The notes: generated by a model not told the origin, from the letters alone. DNA of 64,000 nt from Wyeomyia smithii (GCF_029784165.1 NC_073695.1:141800748-141864747); one strand, 5' to 3'. Positions 43,379 through 54,782 are shown, counted from the stretch's first letter. A program made the numbers and translations.

Positions 43379-44717
43379 TGTGTGTGTGTGTATGTGTGTG
43401 TGTATGTGTATGTGCAGATTTTTATTCTCACTTACTTTTCTCAGAGATGGCTGAACCGATTTTCATGAAATTAATTGCAAATGGAAGGTCTTGTTGTCCC
43501 ATAAGACCCTATTAAATTTTAATGTAATCGGATTTTTAGTTTACAGGTTATGTATCAAAATGTAAAAATCATGAAACATCATTATCTCTAAAACCACACA
43601 ACCGATTCGAACAAAATTGGTTTCATATGGACGGGCTACCTGAAAAACCCTTAATTTTTGAATTTAATGAAGATTGGAGTTGCTTCAGAACTTCAAACTT
43701 CATAACAATTTTTTTTCTTCATCTAAATAACATTTTGATATGTAACTCAAAAGTTATGGAAAGAAAAGAAATTCAATGGCTATTTAAAACTGGTGGTGTC
43801 GTACTATTTGAACGTTCCAAATTCATTGATTCCTTGCGATGTGTTTCAAGTCTGCAAATGCACGACAAATCGGCCCTATAGTATGATCAAAGTCAAATAA
43901 CAAATCGTTTGAAATCATTGTTTTTATCGAAATGACATCATCCTCGACTTTTGGCTTCTGTACATCGCCTTAATTTTGAATATATTCAAGTTGGGTGGTA
44001 TTCGGTCATTTTCAGCAGATTTTTTGGCATCAATCTGACACCGGAAATACCCATATTGGGATGAATTTAGTTATTTTGGATGTTTTTCAGAAACTTAAAG
44101 TGGTCGTCTTTAAATTCAAAATGATGTCCAGGGTCAATGTTTGCTTTCTATGCATCATCTCGATTACGGAAATATCCATGTTGAGTATTATTTGGTCATT
44201 TTCGACTATTTCTTAGAAGTTGCCATTTAGCAATTCAAAATGGTGCCTGAGGTCAATTGTTCGATTGTTATTTGAGCCTGTTTCTCACAAACCGGAAGTC
44301 GCCATCTTGGATTTCAAAATGGTATTTAAGATAATTTCTGGCCTCTGAGCGTCATTCTGGTTGAAGAAACACCCATATTGGGTGTTATTCGGTCATTTTC
44401 GGCAGTTTCTCAGGAACCGGAAGTCGCCAGCCTAAAATCTAAAATGGGGTCTGTGATTGATTTTAGCTGCTGTGTATCATTCTAGATCCGGAGATACTCA
44501 TGTTAGACGGAAATCGGCCATTTTTGGCTGTTTACCAGAAACCAGAAGTTGCCATCCTACAATTCACAATGGTGTCTGAGGTCAATTACTAGCTTCTTGC
44601 AACATTCTGGCTCCGGAGATACTCATATTGGGTGGTATTTGGTCACTTTGGGCTGTTTTCCAGAAACCGAAAGCCGTCATTTTGGACCTTAAAATTGCCT
44701 GTGAAATAAATTTCTTC
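43379..44717 (+). repeat. GCC-repeat, middle piece (between LTR element and copy C)
   Basis: Resumes the TG tract, then one module with CTCAGAGATGGCTGAACCG and the CACAACCGATTCGAAC segment. From about 44030 a second kind of tandem module of roughly 120 bp follows (CAGAAACCGGAAGT...CCATCTTGGA...TTCAAAATGGT...), present four to five times. It ends with TAAATTTCTT, the copy C target. Confidence 0.85.
44708..44717. repeat. Target-site duplication of copy C, left
   Basis: TAAATTTCTT, identical to 50824-50833. Joining the flanks gives the expected continuous GCC-repeat module (ends in CTGGTTCC-type sequence). Confidence 0.8.
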
Positions 44718-44832
44718 AGAAGCTGTTTTGCTTGCGAAGCGAATAGACGCATATTATTTCAGTCCGTATCGATTCGCACGTCTTTTGCTCAACAATACAT
44801 TTCGGTCACGGTTTTGTTTTCGGGTCAGTCAG

Positions 44833-45110
44833 TGCCGTGGTGATAATAGGCTGCGCACAGCAGCAGGAATTATATCCCGCACCGCCGGGTGCTGGCTACA
44901 TCGCTAGCAGAAAAGTGATCCAGCCTTGGTGACAATAGCCGACAGTATAGCGGCAGAAGAACTATCCCCCGCATCGCCGCATCCATCCCCGCTTGCAGCA
45001 CGTGAAGCCACCTCTGCGACAATAGCTGACAGTCCAGCAGTAGAAGCACTCCCCCGCGCACCGCCGGATTCTGGCTACCCCGCTTGCGGCACGGAAAAGC
45101 GTACGGCAGT
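44833..45110 (+). repeat. Three tandem 5' UTR units of about 85-95 bp in copy C
   Basis: GACAATAGCCGACAGTATAG and GACAATAGCTGACAGTCCAG start the second and third units. Each is followed by an AGCGGCAGAAGAACT / AGCAGTAGAAGCACT segment and CCCCGCRYCGCCG. A diverged first unit starts GATAATAGGCTGCGC. Such monomers can carry internal promoters in LINEs (inference). Confidence 0.75.
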
Positions 45111-45267
45111 ACGTTGGTCAGGATTATCTTGTTAAGTATTGTGTTTCATTTTTTAACCCTTTAACTACCACTGACTTTTTTTTTATTTTGAACGATTATA
45201 TTTGAACAAATTGTTTTTTCATTTAGTAAACTTTTTTTTGATTCCCCTCCATATACGGTTTTTTTTA

Positions 45268-45296
45268 CCGCGAGTTAGCGGTAGAGCGAAACGCTC
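45268..45296 (+). promoter_or_regulatory. Two small hairpins upstream of copy C ORF1
   Basis: CCGC-GAGTTA-GCGG (45268-45281) and GAGCG-AAA-CGCTC (45284-45296) end 9 nt before the ATG at 45306. Copies A and B have a different perfect hairpin in the same place. Confidence 0.5.
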
Positions 45297-45305
45297 CCGC
45301 AAAAA

Positions 45306-46709
45306 ATGGACAACATGCAGGTGGAATTATTCTTGGATGTAGAAACCATTGGGGAAGAAATCGAAATCTCCCCCGCCACCTCCCCTCTACCGTCCCCTCT
45401 ACCGTCCCCTGTACCCTCCCCTGTACCTAGCCCAGTACCGGAAGCTCCGGAAGTACGGGTAAAAGCTTACCCAGATGCCGCTATAGGTCCATTTTTTGTC
45501 TTTTTCCGGCCCATAAAGAAGCCGTTAAACATTATACAAATTGGCAAGGATCTGGCAAAAAAGTTTTCGGCCGTAACCGAAATAACCAAGGTGAGACCGA
45601 ATAAACTGCGAGTTGTCGTGGGATGCTTGAAGCAAGCAAACGCGATTGCTAGCTGCGAGCTCTTTACGCGAGAGTATCGCGTGTACATCCCTGCCAAGGA
45701 CGTGGAGATCGACGGTGTGATTACCGAAGGGAATCTCACAGTCGATGACATTTTTCGTTATGGGGCTGGCTGTTTCAAGAACCCCTTAATGAAAAATGTA
45801 AAAATACTGGATGTCAAGCAACTGCATTCAGTATCCATCGTAGAAGGGAAGAAGAAATTCTCCCCTTCGGATTCCTTTCGGATAACCTTTGCTGGATCTG
45901 CTCTGCCGAACTACGTACTTTCGGACAGGGTTCGTCTGCCTGTACGCCTGTTCGTACCGCGGGTCATGCATTGCCAAAACTGCAAGCAGTTAGGTCATAC
46001 AGCCACCTACTGCTGCAACAAGGCACGCTGCAGCAAGTGCGAAGGCAATCATGCTGAGACCGCTTGCAGTGAGGATACTGAAAAGTGTCTTTACTGCGAG
46101 GGAACTCGGCATGACCTTTCGGCATGTCCCGCGTACAAACAGCGCGAGGAGAAAATAAAGCGTTCCCTCAAGGAACGATCAAAGCGCTCTTTTGCAGAAA
46201 TGCTAAAGAGAGCTGAGCCACCTTCGACAGGAAACATCTTTTCCTTTTTGCCAACCAATGAGGGTACATCTGACGATCCCGTCGAAGGGTGTTCTTATGC
46301 CATGCCAGAAGGATCTAGGAAGAGGAGAATAGTAAACTCTCCTAATCTTTCTCGCAAAGGTCGTAAGATAACCCCTAGCGGAATGACCAATAAGCCTACG
46401 CAAAAAGGAAGCGGTGAAGAAAAACCGAAGCAAGTACCTCCCGGTTTTAATTTCAAATCTAACCAGGAGTACCCACCGCTTCCTGGGGCACCAAAAACCC
46501 CTCGTGCACCCATTTCTCGATCAGAGGATAAAAAAGAAACAGGGTTTATAAATTTCTCTGATATTGTGGACTGGATATTCAAAACATTCAACATAACAGA
46601 TCCCCTTAAAAACATTCTTCTTGCCCTTCTCCCTACAGTGAAAACAATTTTGAAACAACTGGCAGCAACTTGGCCCCTCATTTCAGCTATCATATCTTTC
46701 GATGACTAA
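45306..46709 (+). CDS. Copy C ORF1: Gag-like zinc-knuckle protein
   Basis: Intact, 467 codons. A short acidic start precedes a proline minisatellite (repeats of LPSP/VPSP encoded at about 45385-45440). The conserved middle domain (VRPNKLRVVVGCLKQAN, REYRVYIPAKDVEIDG) is followed by knuckles CQNCKQLGHTATYC, CSKCEGNHAETAC and CLYCEGTRHDLSAC, then a lysine-rich tail ending in ISFDD. It is the undamaged counterpart of copy A's ORF1 and the best reference for it. Its stop overlaps ORF2's start in ATGACTAA (46702-46709). Confidence 0.93.
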   Translation: MDNMQVELFLDVETIGEEIEISPATSPLPSPLPSPVPSPVPSPVPEAPEVRVKAYPDAAIGPFFVFFRPIKKPLNIIQIGKDLAKKFSAVTEITKVRPNKLRVVVGCLKQANAIASCELFTREYRVYIPAKDVEIDGVITEGNLTVDDIFRYGAGCFKNPLMKNVKILDVKQLHSVSIVEGKKKFSPSDSFRITFAGSALPNYVLSDRVRLPVRLFVPRVMHCQNCKQLGHTATYCCNKARCSKCEGNHAETACSEDTEKCLYCEGTRHDLSACPAYKQREEKIKRSLKERSKRSFAEMLKRAEPPSTGNIFSFLPTNEGTSDDPVEGCSYAMPEGSRKRRIVNSPNLSRKGRKITPSGMTNKPTQKGSGEEKPKQVPPGFNFKSNQEYPPLPGAPKTPRAPISRSEDKKETGFINFSDIVDWIFKTFNITDPLKNILLALLPTVKTILKQLAATWPLISAIISFDD

Positions 46710-49700
46710 TACGGCGAAAGAGGTTAGGAATTTTATCACTAAATTACAGTGGAATTGCAGAAGTATCATCTCCAAACTCGATTTATTTTCTCATTTGATA
46801 AACACTTATAATTGTGACGCTTTTGCGCTTTGTGAAACTTTTTTAAATTCAAATAATCAACCCAATTTCCACGATTTTAACATAATCCGTCGAGACCGAG
46901 ACTCACATGGTGGAGGGGTACTTTTAGGGATCAGAAAGTGCTACTCCTTTTTTAGAATCAACCTCCCTCGGATCTCAAATATTGAAGTCGTTGCCATTCA
47001 AACATATATGAATGGAAAAGACCTTTGCATTGCTTCGATTTATATTCCTCCATCCGTGCGGATTGAACAGAGGCAACTTCTTGACATAGCAGAATTGCTT
47101 CCCGCACCTTTTATGATTTTGGGAGATTTTAACTCCCACTGTTTGCAATTGGGATCGCAATACGACGACGCCCGATCTTTTTTAATTTGTAACTTGATCG
47201 ACGACTTCAATATGACACTTTTGAATACTGGGGAAGCGACACGTGTACCTAATCCTCCAGCACGTGAAAGCGTGCTTGACCTATCCCTCTGCTCGACATC
47301 ACTAGCGTTAGATTGCCAGTGGAAAGTAATCAATGATCCTCACGGTAGTGATCATCTTCCAATCGTTATTTCAATTGCTAATGGTTCAACTCCCGCGAAT
47401 CCAATCAATATGTCATACGACCTCACACGTAACATTGATTGGAAGCGTTATGAGACTATCATAGCGGAAAATCTCGAATCTCGCGAGGAACTTCCTCCGG
47501 AGGAAGAATACGCGTTCCTTTCTGGCTTGATCATCGACGCCGCGACTCAAGCTCAGACCAAACCGATACCCGGGATAACAATTAGACGGCGTCCTCCTAC
47601 CAAGTGGTGGGACAAAGAGTGCTCTGAACTGTACGCGCGAAGGTCCTCGGCATATAAGGACTACCGAAAGTATGGCTCGGTTAAGCTGCTTCGAAGGTAC
47701 GAGGTACTGGACAGGCAGATGAAGAGCTTAATGAAAGCGAAAAAACGCGGATACTGGCGGCGGTTTGTAAACGCGTTATCGAGGGAAACAGCGATGAGCA
47801 CTCTTTGGGATACCGCCAGGCGCATGCGGAATTGTAACGTTTCGAATGAGAGCGAGGAGTATTCAGACCGCTGGATACTCGATTTTGCCAAAAAGGTCTG
47901 TCCGGACTCTGTACCGGAACAGAAGACCTTTCGCGACGCGTTTTTAGTAGCTACGGAAGAGCCTCCATTTTCGATGTTGGAATTTTCAATGGCTCTCCTC
48001 TCGTGCAACAATAATGCTCCAGGGTTGGATAGAATTAAATTCAACTAGTTGAAGAATCTACCCGACTCTGCAAAAAGACGCTTGTTGGACTTGTTCAACA
48101 AGTTTCTTGAGCTAAACATTGTTCCGCACGACTGGAGGGAGATAAAAGTCATTGCTATTCAAAAACCCGGAAAACCTGCCTCTGATCACAATTCTTATAG
48201 GTCGATTGCTATGCTCTCCTGCATCCGGAAATTAATGGAGAAAATGATCCTCTTACGGTTAGACAAATGGGTCGAAACAAATGGTTTACTTTCAGATACT
48301 CAATTTGGATTCCGCCGGGGCAAAGGAACGAACGATTGCCTAGCGTTGCTTTCTACTGAAATTCAACTCGCCTTTGCTCGAAAAGAGCAAATGGCTTCTG
48401 CATTCTTGGACATTAAGGGGGCATTTGACTCTGTCTCTGTAGAAGTTTTAACCGAGAAACTTCATTCGCAGGGACTTTCACCAAATTTGAATAATTTTTT
48501 GCTCAATTTGTTGTCAGAAAAGCATATGTATTTCTCACATGGTGATTCGACAACTTCCCGAATTAGTTACATGGGTCTTCCCCAGGGCTCATGTTTAAGC
48601 CCTCTCTTATATAATTTTTACGTTAATGACATCGATGAATGTCTTGCCAATTCATGCACGCTACGGCAACTTGCAGACGAAAGCGTTGTATCCATTACTG
48701 GTAGCGAGGCTAGCGATCTGCAAGGACCATTGCAAGATACCTTAGACAATTTGTCTGAATGGGCTCTCAAGCTGGGTATCGAATTCTCTCCGGAGAAAAC
48801 TGAGCTGGTCGTTTTTTCTAGGAAGCATAACCCAGCTCAGCTGCAGCTCCTACTAACGGGTAAAACGATCACTCAGGTTTTAGTCGCTAAATATCTCGGG
48901 GTCTGGTTCGACTCTAAATGCACCTGGGCTTGTCATATTAGGTATCTGACACAAAAATGCCAACAGAGGATTAATTTTCTTCGTGCGATTACTGGAACTT
49001 GGTGGGGTGCTCACCCAAGAGACCTTCTAAGGTTATACCAAACAACGATACTGTCAGTTCTTGAATACGGTTGTTTCTGCTTTCGCTCTGCTGCGAAAAC
49101 ACACATTATAAAACTAGAAAGAATACAATATCGTTGTTTGCGTATTGCCTTAGGTTGCATGCAGTCGACCCATACGATGAGTCTTGAAGTGCTAGCGGGT
49201 ATTCTTCCGTTGAAACATCGTTTTTGGAATCTCTCTTACCGGTTACTTATTCGATGTACGATCATGAACCCATTAGTAATTGAAAATTTCGAGAGGTTGG
49301 TCGACCTTCAATCTCAATCCAGATTTATGACTTTATATTTTGACTATATGGCTCAAAATATTAATCCTTCTTCATACGATTCCTCCAATGTCGCACTTTT
49401 AAATACTTCTAATAATGCTATATTCTTCGACACCTCCATGAAACAAGACATTTCTGGTATCCCGGATCAATTACGACCGCAAGAGATCCCAAAGATTTTT
49501 TCCGATAAGTTCAAACATGTTAGTTGTGATAAAAGGTTTTTCACTGACGGATCTAATCTAGATGAGTCCACTGGCTTCGGTGTTTTCCACGAAAATTTTA
49601 CCGCCTCCTACAAACTAGATGCTCTTGCTTCCGTGTACACCGCAGAACTTGCTGCTATTCAGTACTCCCTTGGGATCATCGAAACCCTACCCATAGACCA

Positions 49701-50385
49701 CTACTTCATCTTCACAGACAGTCTCAGTGCCATTGAGGCTCTGCGATCGATGAAGGCTGTGAAGCACACCCCGTATTTCCTGGGGAAAATACGTCGGTTT
49801 TTAAGTGCTTTAACAGATAAAAATTACCGGGTTACCTTAGCGTGGGTACCTTCTCATTGCTCGATTCCGGGCAATGAAAAGGCTGACTCTTTAGCTAAGG
49901 TGGGTGCTATTGATGGCGATATTTATAGTAGACCAATTGCTTATGATGAATTTTATGGTATTTTGCGTCAGAGAACACTCAATAGTTGGCAATTATCATG
50001 GGATACAGATGAACTGGGACGGTGGCTACATTCCATTTCTCCTAAGGTATCGACGAAAGCATGGTTCAAGGAGTTGGATGTAAGTCGGGACTTCATTCGA
50101 GTGATGTCAAGACTTATGTCCAATCACTACACGTTAAACACGCATCTCTTTCGTATAGGACTTGTGGACTGTAATCACTGCGTTTGTGGCGATGGCTACC
50201 ACGACATCGAGCACGTTGTTTGGTCGTGTGCCGAATACTCTGATGTTAGGTCCAAGCTAATAGATTCCCTTCGGGCCCGAGGAAGACAAGCAAATGTACC
50301 CGTTAGAGACATTTTGGGAAGTGGTGATCTCCAGTATATGTCAGAGCTATACTGTTTTTTGAAAAATGCGGATATTAAACTCTAA
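46702..50385 (+). pseudogene. Copy C ORF2: endonuclease, RT, RNase H, one stop codon
   Basis: 1227 codons in a single frame, broken only by TAG at 48046-48048, where copies A and B have TTG (Leu). The endonuclease has LQWNCRSIISKLD, ILGDFNSHC and GSDHLPI; the RT has KPASDHNSYRSIAML and LPQGSCLSPLLYNFYVND. The RNase H has FFTDGSNLDE, AELAAIQ, FTDSLSAIEA and WVPSHCSIPGNEKADSLAK. The C-terminal cluster is CVCGDGYHDIEHVVWSC. The RT active-site box reads LADE (about 48675), whereas A has FADD and B has LADD, so the second catalytic aspartate is changed to Glu. Either change alone should prevent activity. Confidence 0.93.
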
Positions 50386-50823
50386 AATAAACGTTTTTTT
50401 GTATCTTATCAGATTACTCATCCTTTTTTCACTGAATGACTGGTACACCTTGTGCTGGAGACACAAAAACTCGAAACCTGATTGGATACAGTGCTGTACC
50501 TGTTTCGAGATCACGATAATTCGGTGCAATGTCAAATGCAGTGTAATACATGTGCGAAAATTTATTCACTAGTAATTAGAAATAAGTTTATATTTATCTT
50601 AGAATAGTTATAGTTAATAATTACTTAATAATACAAACAAACTCAAGCTCCCAACCCAACAACCCCCAACCAGAAATCTGCAAAACCATACTAACCCCAG
50701 TAAATCGGGTGTAGCGATGACTCCCTCTAACAAGTTTGTTTTTACCCTGTAAAAATAAAATGTATTGTAAACACTGCTCCGCAAGCTAACGCAAATGAGC
50801 TAGAAAATAAACAACTTTAAAAC
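50386..50823 (+). other. 3' UTR of copy C
   Basis: 438 bp with AATAAA at the stop codon and again at 50753 and 50805. No coding content is supported; short frames here are not meaningful. Confidence 0.6.
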
Positions 50824-50833
50824 TAAATTTCTT
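50824..50833. repeat. Target-site duplication of copy C, right
   Basis: TAAATTTCTT, matching 44708-44717. Confidence 0.8.
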
Positions 50834-52094
50834 TTATCTGGGCGTAATTCTGGTTCCACAAACATTCATATTGGACACTCAAACGCTGGAAGTCACCATC
50901 TTAAAATTCAAGATTGTGTCTGTGATCAATTTTTCTGAGCTGCTTTCTGGTTCCGGAGATACTCATATATAATGGGAATCGTCCACTTCAGGCTGTTTCC
51001 CAGAAACCGGAATATGCCATCTTACAATTCAAAATGTTGTCTGAAGTCGATTTTGGCTCCAGTGCATCATTACGATTCTGGAAATACCCATATTGGGTGG
51101 TATTTGGTCGATTGCCGCTGTTTTCCGAAACCGGAAGTCCCCATTTTGGAATTCATAATGGTATCTGTGATCGATTTTAGCTCCTGTGTATCATTCTTGA
51201 TCCGGATATTATTATATTGGGTGGAAATCGGCCATTTTTGGCTGTTTTCCAGAAACCGGATGTTGCCATCTTACAATCCAAAATGATGCCTGAGGTCGAT
51301 TATGGAACATATTTCTTACCACTAAAACATTTACCTACCAAACCATGGTTCTATTTAGTTGATTATTCGCGAGACGTACAGAAATTTGTGCAGAAACATG
51401 TGCTTCCAGAAGAGGGAGGGGCGCCGATCCATTATGGACATATTTGTTACCTCTAAAACATTCACATACCGAATTTAGTTGTATTTTCTTCATTGGTTCT
51501 TGAGCTGTGTCAAATTTTTGTTTCATTTGTATAGGACCCCTCCCTTATAGGAAAGGGAACGGAGTCAAACAATTATGCACATATCTGTTACCTCTGAAAA
51601 CATTCACCTGCCAAATTTGGTTCCATTAAGTTGGTTAGTTCTCGAGATGTGCAGAAATTTGTGTTTCATTTGTATGGCACCCCTCCCTTCCAATAGAAGG
51701 AGGGGTGTCAAAACATTATGGACATATTTTCTACCACTAAAAACATTCGCCTCCCAAATTTGGTTCCATTTAGTTGATTAGTTCTCGATATGTGCAGAAA
51801 TTTGTGTTTCATTTGTATGGAACCCCTCCCTTCCAGAAAAAGGAGGGGTCTCAAACTATCATGGGAACCTTTATCGGCACCATAAACCCCCACATACAAA
51901 TTTTCACGTCGATCAGTTCGGTAGTTTTCGAGCCAGACAGATCGGACTGCATTTTTATATGTATACATCACTACAACATCAATTTTTTAGAACCTAAAGA
52001 GTGAATATACATTTATTGGATTGAAGCGTTCATGTAAATCTATTTTTACAAATAACACGTTTGAATGAGAAAGGCTGGGTCTGACCGCTCTTTG
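50834..52094 (+). repeat. GCC-repeat, right piece
   Basis: Continues the CAGAAACCGGAAGT modules, then three to four tandem units of about 100 bp (TTTGGTTCCATTTAGTTGATT, GTGCAGAAATTTGTGTTTCA, CCCCTCCCTTCC, GGGAGGGG). The CACGTCGATCAGTTCGGTAGTTT segment and CATTTATTGGATTGAAGC follow, and it ends in GAAAGGCTGGGTCTGACCGCT. The last bases of a typical copy are missing. Copy B sequence resumes at 52095. Confidence 0.85.
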
Positions 52095-52431
52095 AAATCC
52101 ACCCACGCCCAAGTATAGTCCCACTTCTCTCCGCATACTTCCAACAAAACGGCTAGAACACACTTAGACCTCAAATTTGGAACCAACAACCAGACCCCGC
52201 ACGAATCCGACAGGGCCCGAGGAATACAAGCATTCCATGATTTCCTGGCTCAGTGGAACATGAAGATACCTAGTAAACAACAAAACCAGCAATTAAAAAA
52301 AACATTTTAGTTTTAATTCTAGGATTAAATTTGGCTCGTAGTCGGCAGCCAGGACAAAAAAAATTGCTTTTAGTTTTTAATATACTTTGAAAATTAAGAC
52401 ACTAGATTAAATGGCACCGCCAAACATTTTT
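52095..52431 (+). mobile_element. Copy B, last RNase H codons and 3' UTR
   Basis: TGAAATCCACCCACGCC matches copy A 2430-2412 and finishes the RNase H ORF cut at 23140. CTTCTCTCCGCATACTTCCAAC and GCTCGTAGTCGGCAGCCAGGA match the copy A 3' UTR (2400-2300 and 2155-2135). It is then interrupted again at 52431 by a second GCC-repeat. Confidence 0.88.
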
Positions 52432-54722
52432 GCCTTTCTCCTAGAAAGGTATAGCAATCACTTGCAAAATCGAAAGTATAAAAGTGCTCCAAAGGGCCGA
52501 ATGGCATATATCACTCGACGAGCTGAGCATTTTCTGTATGTGTGTGTGTATGTATGTGTGTGTGTGTGTGTGCAGATTTTTATCCTCACTCACTTTTCTC
52601 AGAGATGGCTGTACCGATGTCCATGAAAATAATTGCAAATGAAAGGTCTTGTTGTCCCATAAGACCCCATTAAATTTTATTGTGATCGGATTTTTAGTTT
52701 TGAAGTTATGTATCAATATGTAAAAATAATGAAACATCATTATCTCAAAAACTACACAACCGATTTGAACAAAATTGGTTTTAAATGAACGAGCTACCTC
52801 GAAAACCCTTAACTTTTCAACCTTATGAAGATTGAACTTGTGGTTCAAAAGTTATGAAAAGAAACGTGTTCTGGAGACTGTTCAATCTCATCCATGTTTC
52901 TCAGAGATGGCTGAACCGATTTTCATAAAATCAAAGTAAAATGGAAGGTCTAGTTGCCTGATAAGACCCGATTGATTTGTTTTGCAATCGGACTATTACC
53001 TTGCCTTTTATGTTTGAAAATGTGAAATCCAGCTAGGAAAAGGAACATATTCCGATGACTACTTTAACTCACACACTTTTCTCAGAGATGGCTTACCCGA
53101 TTTCCACAAAATTAGTGTCAATTAATAAGTCTAGCTGCCTCATAACACACTATTGAATTTTACTGTAATCGGACTGTAACTTCGTCTGTAATGTACCGAA
53201 ATGTGAAAATCACGAAACTTCATTATCTCAGAAAGTACACAACCGGTTTGATCAATAGTATTATCAGATGAACGGGTCAGTAAAGGGTTAACTGATGAAT
53301 TATGATTCAACACGTGGTTTCAAAGTTTTGCTGCATCATACGTTCCCATTTCATTTGATTATAATCGAACTCAAGCAACCGTTATGTATTAAATTTTTAA
53401 TTAAACAAGTCTATCATCTCAAAGATTACAGGACTTGCCATGACAAATAACAAACTTCATATATTACAAAAGTTCACATCAATGGACAACGTAATTCTAA
53501 TTCCCTAACAAAAACAATTTGATATGTGGCTCAAAAGTTATGGAAAAAGAAGAAATTCAAAGACTATTTAAAACTATACCTGCTTTGATCGATATATTTG
53601 GCCTCAACATAATTTAAATGTGGTATCGTACTATTTTAACGTTCGAAATTCATTGATTCTTTGCGATGTGTTCAAAGTCTGCAAATGCACGACGAATCGG
53701 CCATAGGATATGATCAAAGTCAAAAGACAAATCGTTTGAAATGATAGGTTTTATAAAAATAACAACATCCTCGACTTTTGGCTTCTGTACATCATCTTAA
53801 TTCTAAATATATTCATATTGGGTGGTAATCGGTCATTTTCAGCAGATTTTCTAGCATCAATCTGACACCGGAAATACCCATATTGGGAGGTAGTTAGTTA
53901 TTTTGGTGTCCAGGTTCAATGTTTGGTTTCAATGCATCATCTTGATTATGGAAATATCCAGTTTGAGTATTTTTCGGTCAGTTTTGGCTGTTTCCTAGAA
54001 GTTGCCATTAAGCAATTCAAAATGAGGTCAATTGTTAGCTCATAACATCATTCTGGTTCCAGAGATACTCATATTGGATGGTATTTGGTTATTTTAGGCT
54101 GTTTTTCATAAACCAGAAGTCGCCATCCTGGTTTTAGCTCCTGTGTATCATTTTAGATCCGGATATTGTTATATTGGGTGGAAATCGGCCAGTTTTGGAT
54201 GCCAAATTTGGTTCCATTTAGTTGGTTAGCTCTCGAGATGTGCAGAAATTTGTGTTTCATTTGTATGGAACCCCTCCTTTCCAAAAAAGGGAGGGGCGTT
54301 CAACTACTATGGACATATTTGTAACCTCTCAAAACATCCACATGCCAAATTCGGTTTAATTTGCTTGGTTAGTTTTTGAGTTGTGCAGAAATTTATGTTT
54401 CATTTGTATGGGATCCCCCCCCCCCCTTCCAGAAGAGGGAGGGGTCTCAAACTATCATAGGAACCTTTATCGGCACCAAGAACCCCTACATAGAAATTTT
54501 GACGTGGATCTGTTCGGTAGTTCTCGAGCCTATATGGATCAGACAGACAGACAGACCGGATTGCATTTTTATATGTTTAGATTACAACATCAATTTTTTA
54601 GAAGCTAAAGAGTGAATATACATTCATTGGATTGGAGCGTTCGTGTAAATCTATTTTTACAAATAATAAGTTTGAATGAGAAAGGCTGGGTCTGACCGCT
54701 AGGTGGATTAATTTAGGTTTTT
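52432..54722 (+). repeat. GCC-repeat, complete copy inside copy B's 3' UTR
   Basis: The best-delimited full copy, about 2.29 kb, from GCCTTTCTCCTAGAAAGG to GGATTAATTTAGG plus TTTTT. The host reads ...CCAAACATTTTT before it and (TTTTT)GTATTGTGCCG after it, equivalent to copy A's continuous sequence. It contains the palindrome, a TG tract (52540-52571), the three module types in order, and a C homopolymer at 54417-54426. TTTTT on both sides may be a target duplication. Confidence 0.88.
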
Positions 54723-54768
54723 GTATTGTGCCGTGTCAAATAAATGCTGTTGTTGTTCTCAAAAAAAA
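54723..54768 (+). mobile_element. Copy B, 3' terminus and poly(A)
   Basis: GTATTGTGCCGTGTCAAATAAA, then a TGTTGTTGTTCTC stretch and a run of A (54761-54768), followed immediately by the 14-bp duplication that matches 19263-19276. Confidence 0.92.
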
Positions 54769-54782
54769 ATAACTTTATAATA
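54769..54782. repeat. Target-site duplication of copy B, right copy
   Basis: ATAACTTTATAATA, perfect match to 19263-19276, 35.5 kb away. Confidence 0.95.

Larger units (their letters stand above)
44718..50823 (+). mobile_element. RNase H-bearing LINE copy C, full length
   Basis: A 6.1-kb relative of copies A and B: 5' UTR with tandem units (44718-45305), intact ORF1 (45306-46709), ORF2 with one stop (46702-50385), and 3' UTR to 50823. It is precisely inserted in a GCC-repeat with a 10-bp duplication. No long poly(A) is present; the end reads ACAACTTTAAAAC. Its UTRs differ from those of A and B, so it is a separate subfamily. Confidence 0.9.

Noticed and set aside
52411..52626. Tandem TG and CATA tracts as CRISPR-like or satellite arrays
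   Set aside because: They are simple microsatellites at a fixed place in each GCC-repeat, with no spacer-repeat structure.
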